A program made the position numbers and the translations under genes. Of a stretch of DNA of 64,000 nt, positions 35,797-44,309 are shown piece by piece. Numbering within the stretch: position 1 is the stretch's first letter; each line of letters starts with the position of its first letter. The notes below the pieces were generated by a model. That model did no database searches and was not told the origin of the DNA. It saw nothing but the letters and a program-made list of their open reading frames with translations. The stretch comes from an uncultured Roseobacter sp. (GTDB lineage Bacteria; Pseudomonadota; Alphaproteobacteria; Rhodobacterales; Rhodobacteraceae), in assembly GCF_947492555.1 (NCBI RefSeq), contig NZ_CANLNE010000004.1, positions 166,070 through 230,069 on the forward strand, in the 5' to 3' direction.

Positions 35797-36090
35797 TCAG
35801 GTTTTCTTTTCTGGGAATTCCACAGGACCGCCCTTTTTCTCCCAGGTGGAGAACCCCTCTTTCAGGTGTGCGGCGTCAAATCCCATGTCCTGCAGAGTCG
35901 CGGTGGTGATGGCAGGACGCCAGCCAGAGGCGCAGTGAAAGACATACTTCTTATCCTGTTGGCCAAAGATGTCCTTGTAGTAAGGGCTGTCAGGGTCCAC
36001 CCAGAATTCTATCATCCCGCGCGGGGCGTGAAAGCTGCCGGGAATGAACCCGCTGCGCTGCCGCTCGCGCACGTCGCGGATATTCGAGAT
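35797..36090 (-). pseudogene. Rhodanese-domain protein, N-terminus lost
   Basis: The frame gives the last ~97 residues of a rhodanese domain: 'IRDVRERQRSGFIPGSFH', 'HAPRGMIEFWVDPDSP' and the active-site loop 'FHCASGWRPAITTATL' with its Cys. The first ~25 residues of the domain are replaced by sequence from an IS5-type transposase read out of frame. The open frame continues into that sequence up to 36279, so a chimeric product could be made, but it lacks a proper N-terminal strand. Confidence 0.78.
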
Positions 36091-36355
36091 CGATATCTTC
36101 GCGCATGGCGTTGAAAAGACTCTCGAAAACCCCGGCCTGGGCCCACCGGCGAAACCGCCGGAATTGGGTGTTCCAATGGCCAAAGGAAGGCGGCAGATCA
36201 CGCCACGGCGACCCGATACGCACCCGCCAGAAGACGGCTTCGGGAAAAAGGCGATTACCCTTCGCAGTGGCTCCGGCATCGCTAAGCTTACCTAGAAGAT
36301 ACGGCTCAAGCCGCTGCCACAAGACGTCCGACACCACAAACCGCTGCTCGTTCAT
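36079..36355 (-). mobile_element. IS5-family transposase fragment
   Basis: The minus strand from an ATG at 36355 reads 'MNEQRFVVSDVLWQRLEPY', 'GNRLFPEAVFWRVRIGSPW', 'WNTQFRRFRRWAQAG' and 'ESLFNAMREDIDLEY', the N-terminal ~90 residues of IS5-group (DUF4096) transposases. The DDE catalytic part is absent, as the frame runs into rhodanese sequence near 36080-36090. The right end should lie upstream of 36355, but no clear terminal repeat was identified. Confidence 0.8.
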
Positions 36356-36505
36356 TCAAACCTCCATTTTGGAAGTTTGGTGCAGAAATTAAGTCAAATG
36401 GGAATCCTGAACGTCCACAGACCCAAATAGCATTTCGAATTGTTTGAGAAACAAACAGAGCAATTTGCTTAGATGACGCAGGGATAATAAGCCTAGCCGG
36501 CGCGT

Positions 36506-36826
36506 TTAATCACCATTGCCGTTTCGAGACTGCAACAGCTCCACTTCCACAAACGCACATTCAAAATCATTCCCATTGATCACGTCATGCTCCACGCCGA
36601 TCTCACGATAGTAGGGCACACCATTCTGCATTTGTGCTTTCACGCGTTCACCCTGACCCAAATTAATCTCAAGAACACCATCAAACAGAGGAATGACCAC
36701 ATAGTCATAAGCATGACGATGCCAGCCCGTATTGTCGCCACGTTGCTTGAACCGCCATTCCGTAACTCTGACCCGATCATTATCAATCGTAACCGTGGGT
36801 ATGGCCGAACCACTATCAGAGCACAT
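36506..36826 (-). CDS. Small cupin-domain protein
   Basis: A 106-residue single cupin. 'GDNTGWHRHAYDYVVIPL' holds the first metal-binding motif (HxH) and 'YYREIGVEHDVINGNDFE' the second. Such proteins range from sugar-binding sensors to dioxygenases; no specific role can be given. It lies alone between the IS fragment and a 90-bp repeat. Confidence 0.8.
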   Translation of the reverse strand: MCSDSGSAIPTVTIDNDRVRVTEWRFKQRGDNTGWHRHAYDYVVIPLFDGVLEINLGQGERVKAQMQNGVPYYREIGVEHDVINGNDFECAFVEVELLQSRNGNGD

Positions 36827-36965
36827 CGCAATTCCTCACCTTTGAACCTTGAGGACACCAAATCAAAAGTCACCACAAAGGCATAGTGCCAGATTTATCT
36901 TTGAGTCACCCAAAGCCACTTTCTGAAAGCAGAGTCCCGTTCAGCGCGCAGCATTTGTCAATACT

Positions 36966-37055
36966 GGCTCACAGCGATCGTCTGACAGTTTTGGTCGGTT
37001 GACGGGCGCCAGCCCAAAGCGGTCATTGAATTTGTTGATTTGATGGCGGGTAAGC
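36966..37055. repeat. 90-bp dispersed repeat, copy A
   Basis: This stretch is repeated in inverted orientation at 60651-60740, with 86 of 90 positions identical by my alignment. It begins with GGCTCACAGCGATCGTCTG and ends with GGTAAGC. Similarity stops abruptly at both ends. It lies just beyond the stop codon of the TyrA-like gene and carries no obvious gene. Confidence 0.85.
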
Positions 37056-37084
37056 GAACGAAGCTGCCCTTGGATGCCGCTCCA

Positions 37085-37876
37085 TCAAAGTCCGGTTTCA
37101 TTGTGTGGCGGTGTCCTCAAAGCTGTTTCCAGCTCGACGCTCAAACTTGCGGCCAAATCAAAAAACCGTAGTCGCACAGTCTCGGCGTAGGGATTGGCCT
37201 TCTCAATCGCTTCGAATACTTCTGGTGCATCATGCTGAACCATTGAAATCGCCTCAGATAACAAGTCAAAGCTCTTCGTTGTCATGCGCGTTGGCAGCGG
37301 TCCCATTCTCAATAGCACTTTGGCGATAAGATGCGTGAGCCCCTGGACAACTGCTGCTTCCTGGTCGTGATCTTCTGGTGTCGTTATGATGACAGTCAGA
37401 CCCAGAGCCTTGCGTAAAAACGCAGCCAGCCTCGCATGCCGTCTGCCCTGAATAGGGCAGATCGCAATTTTCAGACCCTCAATACCTGCCGCGGCACTCT
37501 GAGGACCGAACAACGGGTGAGATGCTACGATGTCTACATGGTCGGGTAGCCGCCGCCGCATGATTTCCGAGGGAACTACTTTGATTGAGCCAACATCGAC
37601 AATCAGTGCGCCAGGTTTACAAGCAACGGCGATCTCGCTGACAACCTGCTCAAATGAGGACACCGGTGCCGCAATGAGGATCACATCAGCCTGCGATACT
37701 GAGTGCAACGATGAGAGAGTCACCCCAAGTTCCTGTGCGACCTTGGCAACGTCCGGGGACGGGTCGTAGGCTGTTGTTTGGAAATACTGGCCCAAATGAA
37801 GGGCTGCAAGTTGTCCGAATGCACCAAAACCCACGATGCCCAGCGACGTGTTTTGATTTCTGTTGTTGTTGTTCAT
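37085..37876 (-). CDS. Prephenate/arogenate dehydrogenase-like protein (TyrA family)
   Basis: A 263-residue protein with a Rossmann motif 'LGIVGFGAFGQLAALHL', then 'IVDVGSIKVVPSEIM', 'VASHPLFGPQSAAAG' and 'DHDQEAAVVQGLTHLIAK', all typical of TyrA-type dehydrogenases that form 4-hydroxyphenylpyruvate or tyrosine. The length fits the arogenate dehydrogenase group without an ACT domain. The start at 37876 is chosen over one 10 codons upstream; a run of four Asn codons follows. It stands alone, so a specialised role outside tyrosine synthesis is possible. Confidence 0.82.
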   Translation of the reverse strand: MNNNNRNQNTSLGIVGFGAFGQLAALHLGQYFQTTAYDPSPDVAKVAQELGVTLSSLHSVSQADVILIAAPVSSFEQVVSEIAVACKPGALIVDVGSIKVVPSEIMRRRLPDHVDIVASHPLFGPQSAAAGIEGLKIAICPIQGRRHARLAAFLRKALGLTVIITTPEDHDQEAAVVQGLTHLIAKVLLRMGPLPTRMTTKSFDLLSEAISMVQHDAPEVFEAIEKANPYAETVRLRFFDLAASLSVELETALRTPPHNETGL

Positions 37877-38352
37877 TTTTCGACCTTTGAATATGCCGCC
37901 CGGCACAAGGTCGATTGTATGTTGACCGCTGTCAGGGGCAGCGGAAAACCAATGATAAATGACCCGCAGCTATAGAGGCTGGGGGTAATAGTCCTGCGAT
38001 GCGAAGAACAATTTCATCATGACGTCAGCGATAAAGCACCCAAGATGGCAGAGTCAACGTGGTTGCCGCCTAGCAGCCATTGGCTGTGACGTAGCATTCT
38101 GGAGGTATGGGCTCTCTGTGGTCATGAGCCCAAGTTGACGGATGTTCCGCTATGAACGAATGTCGGTTTTTGTGGTCAATCAACAACGTGTCAAAACAAA
38201 CGGAGTCTTGTTGGTTTGGTCGGGTTCAAATGCTTCCTGTCGAACAAAACCGCTCCATGCCAATTTCAACGTGTTATCAGGATGTTGACGACCTACAAAT
38301 ATCATCGATAGCTCGATTTCCTGCCAGAAGTTCACACCATGAGGCCATAATA
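37877..38352. other. Promoter gap between divergent TyrA-like and thioesterase genes
   Basis: This gap is 476 bp if the thioesterase starts at 38353. An in-frame open stretch from 38152 could extend that protein, but it looks non-conserved. A TGACGTCA palindrome lies at 38020-38027. Nothing else was recognised. Confidence 0.35.
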
Positions 38353-39141
38353 GTGTCCATCAATAAGTTGCTAAGCCCGACCAACGGAAAAAATAGCTAC
38401 ATCATCGGAGCAGAATGGGGACAAGGTCGAACCGCTTTTGGTGGGGCTACTGCGGCTGTCATGTGCCATTTAGTTACGCAGCAACCCTCACCGGAAAGGA
38501 ATATGATCTCCTTCTCTGTCACGTTTTGTGCCCCAGTAACGGTTGAGTCAGAGATTGAGATAGAAGTGGAGGCCTTGCGGCGCGGTAAGACGCTTGAACA
38601 GTATTCCGTGAGAGCAAAGCAAGACGGTGAGTTGCGGGCTCATGCCATTGCCGTTTTTGCCGGAACGGTCAACTCTGCAATCAAAATTTCTGCCGAAACC
38701 GCGCCGCTGCGACCAAACGACATCGCGATACCGGAACAGCGGCTGGCAGTGGGGCTGAATCCCCGGTTTGAAGCGAATTTTGACTATCGGTTTTACAAGG
38801 GCGGGCCGCTCTATAGCGGCTCGACCGATCGTGAGCACCTTGTTGGCATTTCATTCAAAAAACCGCCTTCAAGCAGGGGTTTGGCACATCTCGTCTGCCT
38901 TATGGATGCCTGCCCTCCGACACCGGCTCAGCAACTCAGTGAATACCACCCGCTCTCTACTGTTGTCTGGAACATGCATTTTCTACCGTGTGCGAAACAT
39001 TTTGATCTTGCTCAAGGGATCATCATGTCAAGTTATGGTGAAGTTGGCATTGATGGGGCGCATTACCTGAATGAGCGGGTCTGGTCACATGCGGGTTTGC
39101 CGCTGGCCTTCAGCACCCAAAGTGTGATGATCTTCGGGTGA
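38353..39141 (+). CDS. Acyl-CoA thioesterase-like protein (double hotdog)
   Basis: A 262-residue protein with two hotdog domains. The first has 'WGQGRTAFGGATAAVMCHL' and 'RRGKTLEQYSVRAKQDGEL'; the second has 'GLAHLVCLMDACPP' and 'GEVGIDGAHYLNERVW'. These fit the TesB/4HBT_3 group that hydrolyses acyl-CoA esters. GTG at 38353 is chosen because GAGG lies 8 bp upstream and the fold begins there. An ATG at 38152 would add 67 non-conserved residues. Confidence 0.78.
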   Translation: MSINKLLSPTNGKNSYIIGAEWGQGRTAFGGATAAVMCHLVTQQPSPERNMISFSVTFCAPVTVESEIEIEVEALRRGKTLEQYSVRAKQDGELRAHAIAVFAGTVNSAIKISAETAPLRPNDIAIPEQRLAVGLNPRFEANFDYRFYKGGPLYSGSTDREHLVGISFKKPPSSRGLAHLVCLMDACPPTPAQQLSEYHPLSTVVWNMHFLPCAKHFDLAQGIIMSSYGEVGIDGAHYLNERVWSHAGLPLAFSTQSVMIFG

Positions 39142-39331
39142 TAGCTCGGTGTCAGAACGCCGGTCTCGCCTTTGTCTTACTGCAAATAACTGTTCAAGGG
39201 CGCTGCTTCATCTGGTCTCAAGCCACGACCGCAAGCCTTGAAAACACGTCTCAAATGTGCCGCCAGTAATGAGGCTAGGCAAATCCGATCCGTCCCGAGA
39301 TAAGCCGCCATTCGCTTTAACTCAGCAAACG

Positions 39332-39536
39332 TCAGCTTCGTTCGCTTAGGCCGGGTCCCGGCGAAAACGCTGCAACCCCAAGTGCTGCGGCAAAGACAAC
39401 AAAGTTCCAATCCAACATGGCGCTATTCCTCGGACAACAGATGGCTGTCTCTAGCACTCAAGTCTAACTCATTGGCTGCTTTCAACTGCGCGATGAATTC
39501 CGGCGTATCCGCACCGAAAATGCCGCCAACAGCCAT
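39332..39536 (-). pseudogene. Gene-end relic followed by a LysE-exporter stub
   Basis: On the minus strand a short frame (39423-39536, 37 aa, 'MAVGGIFGADTPEFIAQLK') looks like the end of a lost gene. Five bases after its stop, an ATG at 39418 begins 'MLDWNFVVFAAALGVAAF' and 'SPGPGL', the N-terminal signature of LysE/RhtB amino-acid exporters. This is cut off by a stop at 39332 after 28 residues. The rest of LysE was not found nearby. The region up to 39142 holds no other recognisable gene. Confidence 0.55.
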
Positions 39537-39615
39537 ATTCAACTCCAAGCCGGCTCTTTACACAAAATTCACAACTTGGTACCGAAGTACCTTTCCAGTT
39601 CCAAGGACAGATCCC

Positions 39616-40476
39616 GTGACGGACAACACAAAAGGATTGCTTTGGGCTCTGCTTGCCGCAGCGCTTTTTGCAGTTGTAATCGCTATGGCAAAAATTGCTG
39701 TCGTTGACTATCACGTCCTACAAATCCTGTTTTTTAGGCAGGTCGTCGTTTTCCTGTCATCGCTGCCTGACATCGCCAAGACGTTCCCAAATAGCCTGAA
39801 AACCCGGAGGATCGGGTTGCATACAGCGCGACTGATTGGAGCATTCACTGCACTCTCATGTGGTATCTGGGCCGTGGCTGTGCTTCCCCTTACGACAGCT
39901 ACAACGCTTGCCTTTGCCCAAGTGTTTTTTGTGGCGATTCTTGCACTTGTCTTTCTGAAAGAACCCGTCGGATCGCACAGAATAGGAGCGGTCATCGTTG
40001 GATTCTTCGGTGTCGTGGTGGTGATGCGACCGGGCGTCGATGGCTTGATAGACATCTATTCACTCATCCCGCTGCTCGGAGCAGCCGGTGCGGCTGTAGC
40101 TGTCACTGCCGTACGCAAATTGAGTCAGACAGAGTCCACTGCGACTCTGTTGGTCTTTCAATCCGTGTTTGTCGGCTCACTGGCGGGAATACCATTGCTC
40201 TGGCTGTGGGTGACGCCTGATCTCTTCGGATGGCTGTTTCTGATCGCAATGGGCATTCTCGCGACGCTTGGTCAGTGGGTCGGCGTGCGCGCTTTGCGCT
40301 TGGGGGAGGCCAGCGTGGTTGGCAATATGGAATACAGTAAACTAGTCTATGCTGCCGTCCTAGGTTACGCCCTCTTTGGCGAGATCCCAGATGGCTTCAC
40401 AATCACGGGAGCCACTATCATCGTCGCATCTTCAATTTACATCTTCAGACGAGAGCGGCGTCTGAAATCTTTATAG
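39616..40476 (+). CDS. EamA-family (DMT) transporter
   Basis: A 286-residue membrane protein with about ten transmembrane helices in two EamA repeats. 'GLLWALLAAALFAVVIAM' begins the first, and 'LIPLLGAAGAAVAVTAVRK' the second; 'LTTATTLAFAQVFFVAILA' is a typical helix. The GTG at 39616 is preferred since AAGGA lies 8 bp before it. These proteins export metabolites or amino acids. The substrate is unknown. Confidence 0.87.
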   Translation: MTDNTKGLLWALLAAALFAVVIAMAKIAVVDYHVLQILFFRQVVVFLSSLPDIAKTFPNSLKTRRIGLHTARLIGAFTALSCGIWAVAVLPLTTATTLAFAQVFFVAILALVFLKEPVGSHRIGAVIVGFFGVVVVMRPGVDGLIDIYSLIPLLGAAGAAVAVTAVRKLSQTESTATLLVFQSVFVGSLAGIPLLWLWVTPDLFGWLFLIAMGILATLGQWVGVRALRLGEASVVGNMEYSKLVYAAVLGYALFGEIPDGFTITGATIIVASSIYIFRRERRLKSL

Positions 40477-41009
40477 GTCTAGATCAGACATTCATGACCA
40501 AAGTTTGAACGACAGAAAGGTCCGCGAAGTGGTCCTTGACAGCAGAAAGCTGCAACAGATTTTTACTGCACTGCCGCTAAACTCTTGGGCGAGCTCGAAC
40601 ATTGAGCCGTCCAGAATCTGACGATCAGTGAGTTTATCCAACGCAAATCTTTGCGGACGTTCGTCACAGCGATGCCAATGACTGCTCGGAGAAGATCTCG
40701 CGCAACAGACTGAGATTCAGAACAAAACTGAAGCTCGCAGTAGTCCAACAAAATTCCGTTTCTTTTCAACCGAACAAGAGCTGATCTTCGTCGATCTTTT
40801 GAGTCCTGCACAATATCGTCGGGCTCTCTACAAGACGGATAACCAGTTAGCAATCTTCTGAAGCCACACTTAGTTCGCACCATCAGACCATATACTTAAG
40901 AATATCGTACCTGCCCAAATTCCGTCTTCAATGTCCCTTTGTGGCCCTGCCTGCTAACAGCATTCTACCTTAAATCCAGTCCTGCACAGCCAGTGCGAGG
41001 ATGGTTCTT
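40477..41009. other. Long gap before the alginate-type locus
   Basis: A 533-bp region of lower GC than its flanks. Frames up to 106 codons occur but show no protein-like conservation. It contains, at 40890-40905, a weak version of the palindrome found before other genes of the polysaccharide locus, and presumably the algE promoter. Confidence 0.45.
40890..40905. promoter_or_regulatory. Weak copy of the locus palindrome before algE
   Basis: ATATAC-TTAA-GAATAT matches the CTATMC-N4-GKATAG pattern with three deviations. Its end lies 104 bp before the algE start at 41010, close to the spacing (83-119 bp) of the four better sites in this locus. Confidence 0.4.
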
Positions 41010-42263
41010 ATGTTAACGAGTAAGCGAATAGCTCAAAGTTGCGCGGTCGCGATTACCTGCAGCCTGTTTCCAATTGCAGTACCGACAGCGGCCTTGGCAG
41101 GTAGCAAGGATATGCCAAATCCGCCGGTCATCTTCGATATCGCAAAACGAAAGAAAACGAAGCGACCCATCACGGACTGGCTGCGCTTCTCTGTTTATAG
41201 CCATCTGCGCTTTCTGGGAGAAAGCCAGATTGAGCGCGATGACGAAACCCCTGACCGCAAGGACGAATTCGCCGCCTATCTCGGATTTGTGGGGCGTGCG
41301 GATCTGGGGCGTGGTGTTACTGGCTTTGTAAACGCCGAGGTTAATGTGCGAGAAAAGCAGACGCACCAGCGTTCATACGATCGCATCATGCGACCCAGTG
41401 TCAAAGAAGCCCTTCTGTCCTTTCCGACCAGTGCCATTGGACAACTTAGCATCGGACGTCTGCGGTTGTCTGATCCACATAAATGGGTTGCTGATGCGTC
41501 AGTTAACGGGCTGCACTATGTCTCCAAATCCGGAGATAAAGCGTTTGAGTTTGCTGCTGTGCAAGGTACCCGAAATGTCACAGCAACCTATGTCTTGCTG
41601 CATAGGTCCCAGGCTTTTTCGGCGCGGCGCCAAGGTGCCTTTGCAGTTGTTGAACACGACGCGGAAGAATGCCGACTGCACCTGTCGGCCTACCTCGGTG
41701 ATCAGACATCTTCGCGGTTTTCATATCAGCTGAATGCGGCCACCGTAGTCGGGAACGCGGCAGACGGGCGGTCTATCGGAGTCGGTATCGACGCGCGTTT
41801 CATCCAGAAAATCACGGCGGATCGTTGGAACCCGCAGATCACCTATGGTTTTGCCATCGGCACGCCGGGATTTCAGCAAAGCGGATTACACAGCAACAAG
41901 ACAAAAGATGGCGGCCAAACGCAGTTTCATCGCTACGGCTATGTCTTTCAGCCGGAGTTGACCAATCTTGCAGTCGCTACTCTGGCTTACGGGTTACGCC
42001 CTTCACGGAAATTGTCGGTTGATCTGAGTGCTCATGTCTACCTGCAACCAAGTCTCACCACGTCCGGCCCTGATGCCAGGCTCAAAGGGGCCACGACCGG
42101 CGCGGCGCATTTCGTTGGATCTGAGATCAGTGTGGCAGGCGCCTGGCGACCAAGCAAGAAAACCAAACTCGAGATCGGTGCCGGCCGCTTCTTACCTGGC
42201 CCGGCCTATGCCGACCCCAGCAGTGCCAGCCGCGTCTACATGCGCCTGTCTGTCTATTTCTGA
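41010..42263 (+). CDS. algE: AlgE-like outer-membrane alginate export porin
   Basis: A 417-residue protein with a Sec signal peptide ending near 'TAALAG'. The mature part is beta-barrel-like: alternating strands, an early 'DWLRFSVYSHLRFLGESQ', 'VNAEVNVREKQTHQRSYD' and 'SIGRLRLSDPHKWVADAS', and a terminal Phe ('VYMRLSVYF') as needed for outer-membrane insertion. Length and strand pattern suit the alginate_exp family, an 18-stranded channel in Pseudomonas. ATG at 41010 is preferred because GCGAGG lies 9 bp upstream; the ATG at 41001 is too close to it. It is first in a five-gene operon with algF, I, J and X. Confidence 0.8.
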   Translation: MLTSKRIAQSCAVAITCSLFPIAVPTAALAGSKDMPNPPVIFDIAKRKKTKRPITDWLRFSVYSHLRFLGESQIERDDETPDRKDEFAAYLGFVGRADLGRGVTGFVNAEVNVREKQTHQRSYDRIMRPSVKEALLSFPTSAIGQLSIGRLRLSDPHKWVADASVNGLHYVSKSGDKAFEFAAVQGTRNVTATYVLLHRSQAFSARRQGAFAVVEHDAEECRLHLSAYLGDQTSSRFSYQLNAATVVGNAADGRSIGVGIDARFIQKITADRWNPQITYGFAIGTPGFQQSGLHSNKTKDGGQTQFHRYGYVFQPELTNLAVATLAYGLRPSRKLSVDLSAHVYLQPSLTTSGPDARLKGATTGAAHFVGSEISVAGAWRPSKKTKLEIGAGRFLPGPAYADPSSASRVYMRLSVYF

Positions 42264-42285
42264 TCCACAAAAGAGGACTTCCATC

Positions 42286-42879
42286 ATGATACGCCATCTT
42301 TCGCTCGCCCTTTGTCTCAGCACAGCATTTTTGCCTGGTGGGGTGGCCGCAAGTGACACCAGCCTCTACGCAGAACCCGCACCTGAAGATGCCAGTTTTG
42401 TTCGGTTTGCGGGATTCGACGATGTGCAAACGGCGCAATTCGCCGGCAAATCATTCAACCTTTCTGACTCTGATGACATGGCGTATATTCCGGTGTCCTC
42501 CGCCGCTCTGGACGGGATTGCACCCGGGTCTTTCTTGACGGTGGTTCAGCAACCGGATGGTCGCCATGCCGTTATTCCTGAGGACAGCCGGGATGCCGCA
42601 GCCCGGGTCTATCTCTTTTTACTGAACGCAACAGATGATGTCTTGGAATTGCGCACGGCGGATGGGGCTGCACCGGTTATCGAAGATGTGACCCCGCTGA
42701 CATCAGGCGCCCGCGCCGTCAACCCAGTTGCCATCGCCTTGGGGGTCTTTGCCAAGGGAGCCGCCACACCGCTCGTCACCTTCGATGTGACCTTGAAACG
42801 CGGCCAGAACCTCAGCTTCATCGCCGAGGCGTCCGGCATTCGGCTCGTGGAAAACCACTTCGGCCCCGTGGCCGAATAA
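42286..42879 (+). CDS. algF: AlgF, periplasmic alginate O-acetylation protein
   Basis: A 197-residue secreted protein (signal peptide ends near 'GGVAASD'). The mature part keeps the order seen in Pseudomonas AlgF: 'SLYAEPAPEDASFVR' at the start, 'FLTVVQQPDGRHAVIPED' in the middle, 'LELRTADGAAPVIEDV' and 'RAVNPVAIALGVFA' later. AlgF acts with AlgI and AlgJ in O-acetylating the polymer in the periplasm. It lies 22 bp after algE with GAGGA before the ATG, and 22 bp before algI. Confidence 0.85.
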   Translation: MIRHLSLALCLSTAFLPGGVAASDTSLYAEPAPEDASFVRFAGFDDVQTAQFAGKSFNLSDSDDMAYIPVSSAALDGIAPGSFLTVVQQPDGRHAVIPEDSRDAAARVYLFLLNATDDVLELRTADGAAPVIEDVTPLTSGARAVNPVAIALGVFAKGAATPLVTFDVTLKRGQNLSFIAEASGIRLVENHFGPVAE

Positions 42880-42901
42880 ACAGCCCTCACGGAGAGTTCC
42901 G

Positions 42902-44299
42902 ATGATCTTTTCCAGCGCAATCTTCGTCTTCGGGTTTTTACCCTTGTTCCTGACGGTCTATTACATGGTCCCGGCGCGCGCCCGATCATTGGTGATCCTG
43001 CTGGGCAGCTACGCATTCTATGGCTGGTGGAGGCTGGACTATCTCGCTCTCGTCTTTGGCATGTCGCTGGTCAGCTACGGTGCAGCACAGGTTGCACATT
43101 CTGCAAGAAAAGATGCAGCCAAGATTTGGGCCGTCCGCCTTGGCGTAGCCTTTGATCTCGCCGTTTTAGGATACTTCAAATACACGATGTTCGTGATGTC
43201 TGGGCTCAACGATCTCTCGGTCGCGCTTGGCGGCGGTGACATCACGGTACCGTCGATCATCCTGCCGATCGGCATAAGTTTTCATACCTTCCAGTCGATC
43301 AGCTACATCATCGACGTGGCGCGCAAGGATGCACCACCCGCCCGAAATCTGATTGATTTTCTGGCCTTCGGCGCGCTCTTTCCGCAGCTGATTGCCGGAC
43401 CTGTTCTACGGTACAAGGACCTCGCTGACCAATTCATGCAGCGATCTCATTCGGCCGCCCAGTTCCTGCAAGGGGTGGGCCGGTTTGCGCAAGGGTTGGC
43501 GATGAAATTGCTCATCGCGGACAATGTCGCGCCACTTGCGGACAGGGTCTTTGCGCTGCCCGACCCCACAGCAGCGGAAGCCTGGTTGGGTGCAGTGGCC
43601 TACGCCATTCAACTTCTGTTCGATTTCGCGGGCTACTCGGCCATGGCCATCGGTTTGGGCCTGATGATCGGCTTTCGATTCACCGAGAACTTCGATGCAC
43701 CCTACACCAGCCAGTCCATTACCGAGTTCTGGAGGCGCTGGCACATCAGCTTGTCACATTGGCTGCGCGACTACCTTTACCTGCCACTGGGCGGCAACCG
43801 TCGCGGTGGGCGCAGGACCTACGTCAACCTCATGTTGACAATGGTGTTGGGTGGGCTGTGGCACGGGGCAAACTGGACCTTCCTGCTTTGGGGGGCATGG
43901 CACGGACTTTGGCTGGCGATCGAACGCACCCTGGGCGCAAGATCCGGCGAAACGATATGGCCGCGCGGGCTGGGCTGGCCGGTGACAATGCTGCTGGTGC
44001 TGATCGGTTGGGTGATGTTCCGGGCAGAAACCGTCGCACAGGCCTTGGATATCTATGTCGGAATGTCAGGTCTGAACGGTTGGTCCATCACTCCGGACAT
44101 CGCTTGGCAAATCCAGCCCACCGAGCTGACAGCGCTCGCCGTAGGCGCATCACTCAGCGTGCGCGGGGTATGGTTTGCGCAAGTTTTGACCCGCACTCCT
44201 GACCCTCTGCGTACTGCCGGTACTTGCGGCTTGATGGGCATCGCTTGTCTCGCACTTGTGGCGCAAAGTCACTCGCCGTTTCTTTATTTCCAGTTCTGA
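42902..44299 (+). CDS. algI: AlgI, membrane-bound O-acyltransferase (MBOAT)
   Basis: A 465-residue polytopic membrane protein with about ten helices. MBOAT signatures are 'GISFHTFQSISYIIDV', 'ITEFWRRWHISLSHWLRDY', 'YLPLGGNRRGGRRTY' and the active-site His in 'LGGLWHGANWTFLLWG'. AlgI passes acetyl groups across the inner membrane to AlgJ/AlgX. Related MBOATs serve other polymers, but the neighbours AlgF, AlgJ, AlgX, Alg8 and Alg44 make AlgI the best name. It is slightly shorter than Pseudomonas AlgI (520 aa). Confidence 0.9.
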   Translation: MIFSSAIFVFGFLPLFLTVYYMVPARARSLVILLGSYAFYGWWRLDYLALVFGMSLVSYGAAQVAHSARKDAAKIWAVRLGVAFDLAVLGYFKYTMFVMSGLNDLSVALGGGDITVPSIILPIGISFHTFQSISYIIDVARKDAPPARNLIDFLAFGALFPQLIAGPVLRYKDLADQFMQRSHSAAQFLQGVGRFAQGLAMKLLIADNVAPLADRVFALPDPTAAEAWLGAVAYAIQLLFDFAGYSAMAIGLGLMIGFRFTENFDAPYTSQSITEFWRRWHISLSHWLRDYLYLPLGGNRRGGRRTYVNLMLTMVLGGLWHGANWTFLLWGAWHGLWLAIERTLGARSGETIWPRGLGWPVTMLLVLIGWVMFRAETVAQALDIYVGMSGLNGWSITPDIAWQIQPTELTALAVGASLSVRGVWFAQVLTRTPDPLRTAGTCGLMGIACLALVAQSHSPFLYFQF

Positions 44300-44309
44300 G
44301 GAGGCTGCA

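Noticed and set aside
39382..39615. N-terminal extension of the EamA transporter from an ATG at 39382
   Set aside because: The 78 extra residues are not membrane-like and overlap the LysE relic on the other strand. GTG at 39616 has a good ribosome-binding site.
40563..40883. 106-codon minus-strand frame in the gap before algE
   Set aside because: No protein-like pattern, no ribosome-binding site, and the region is otherwise non-coding.
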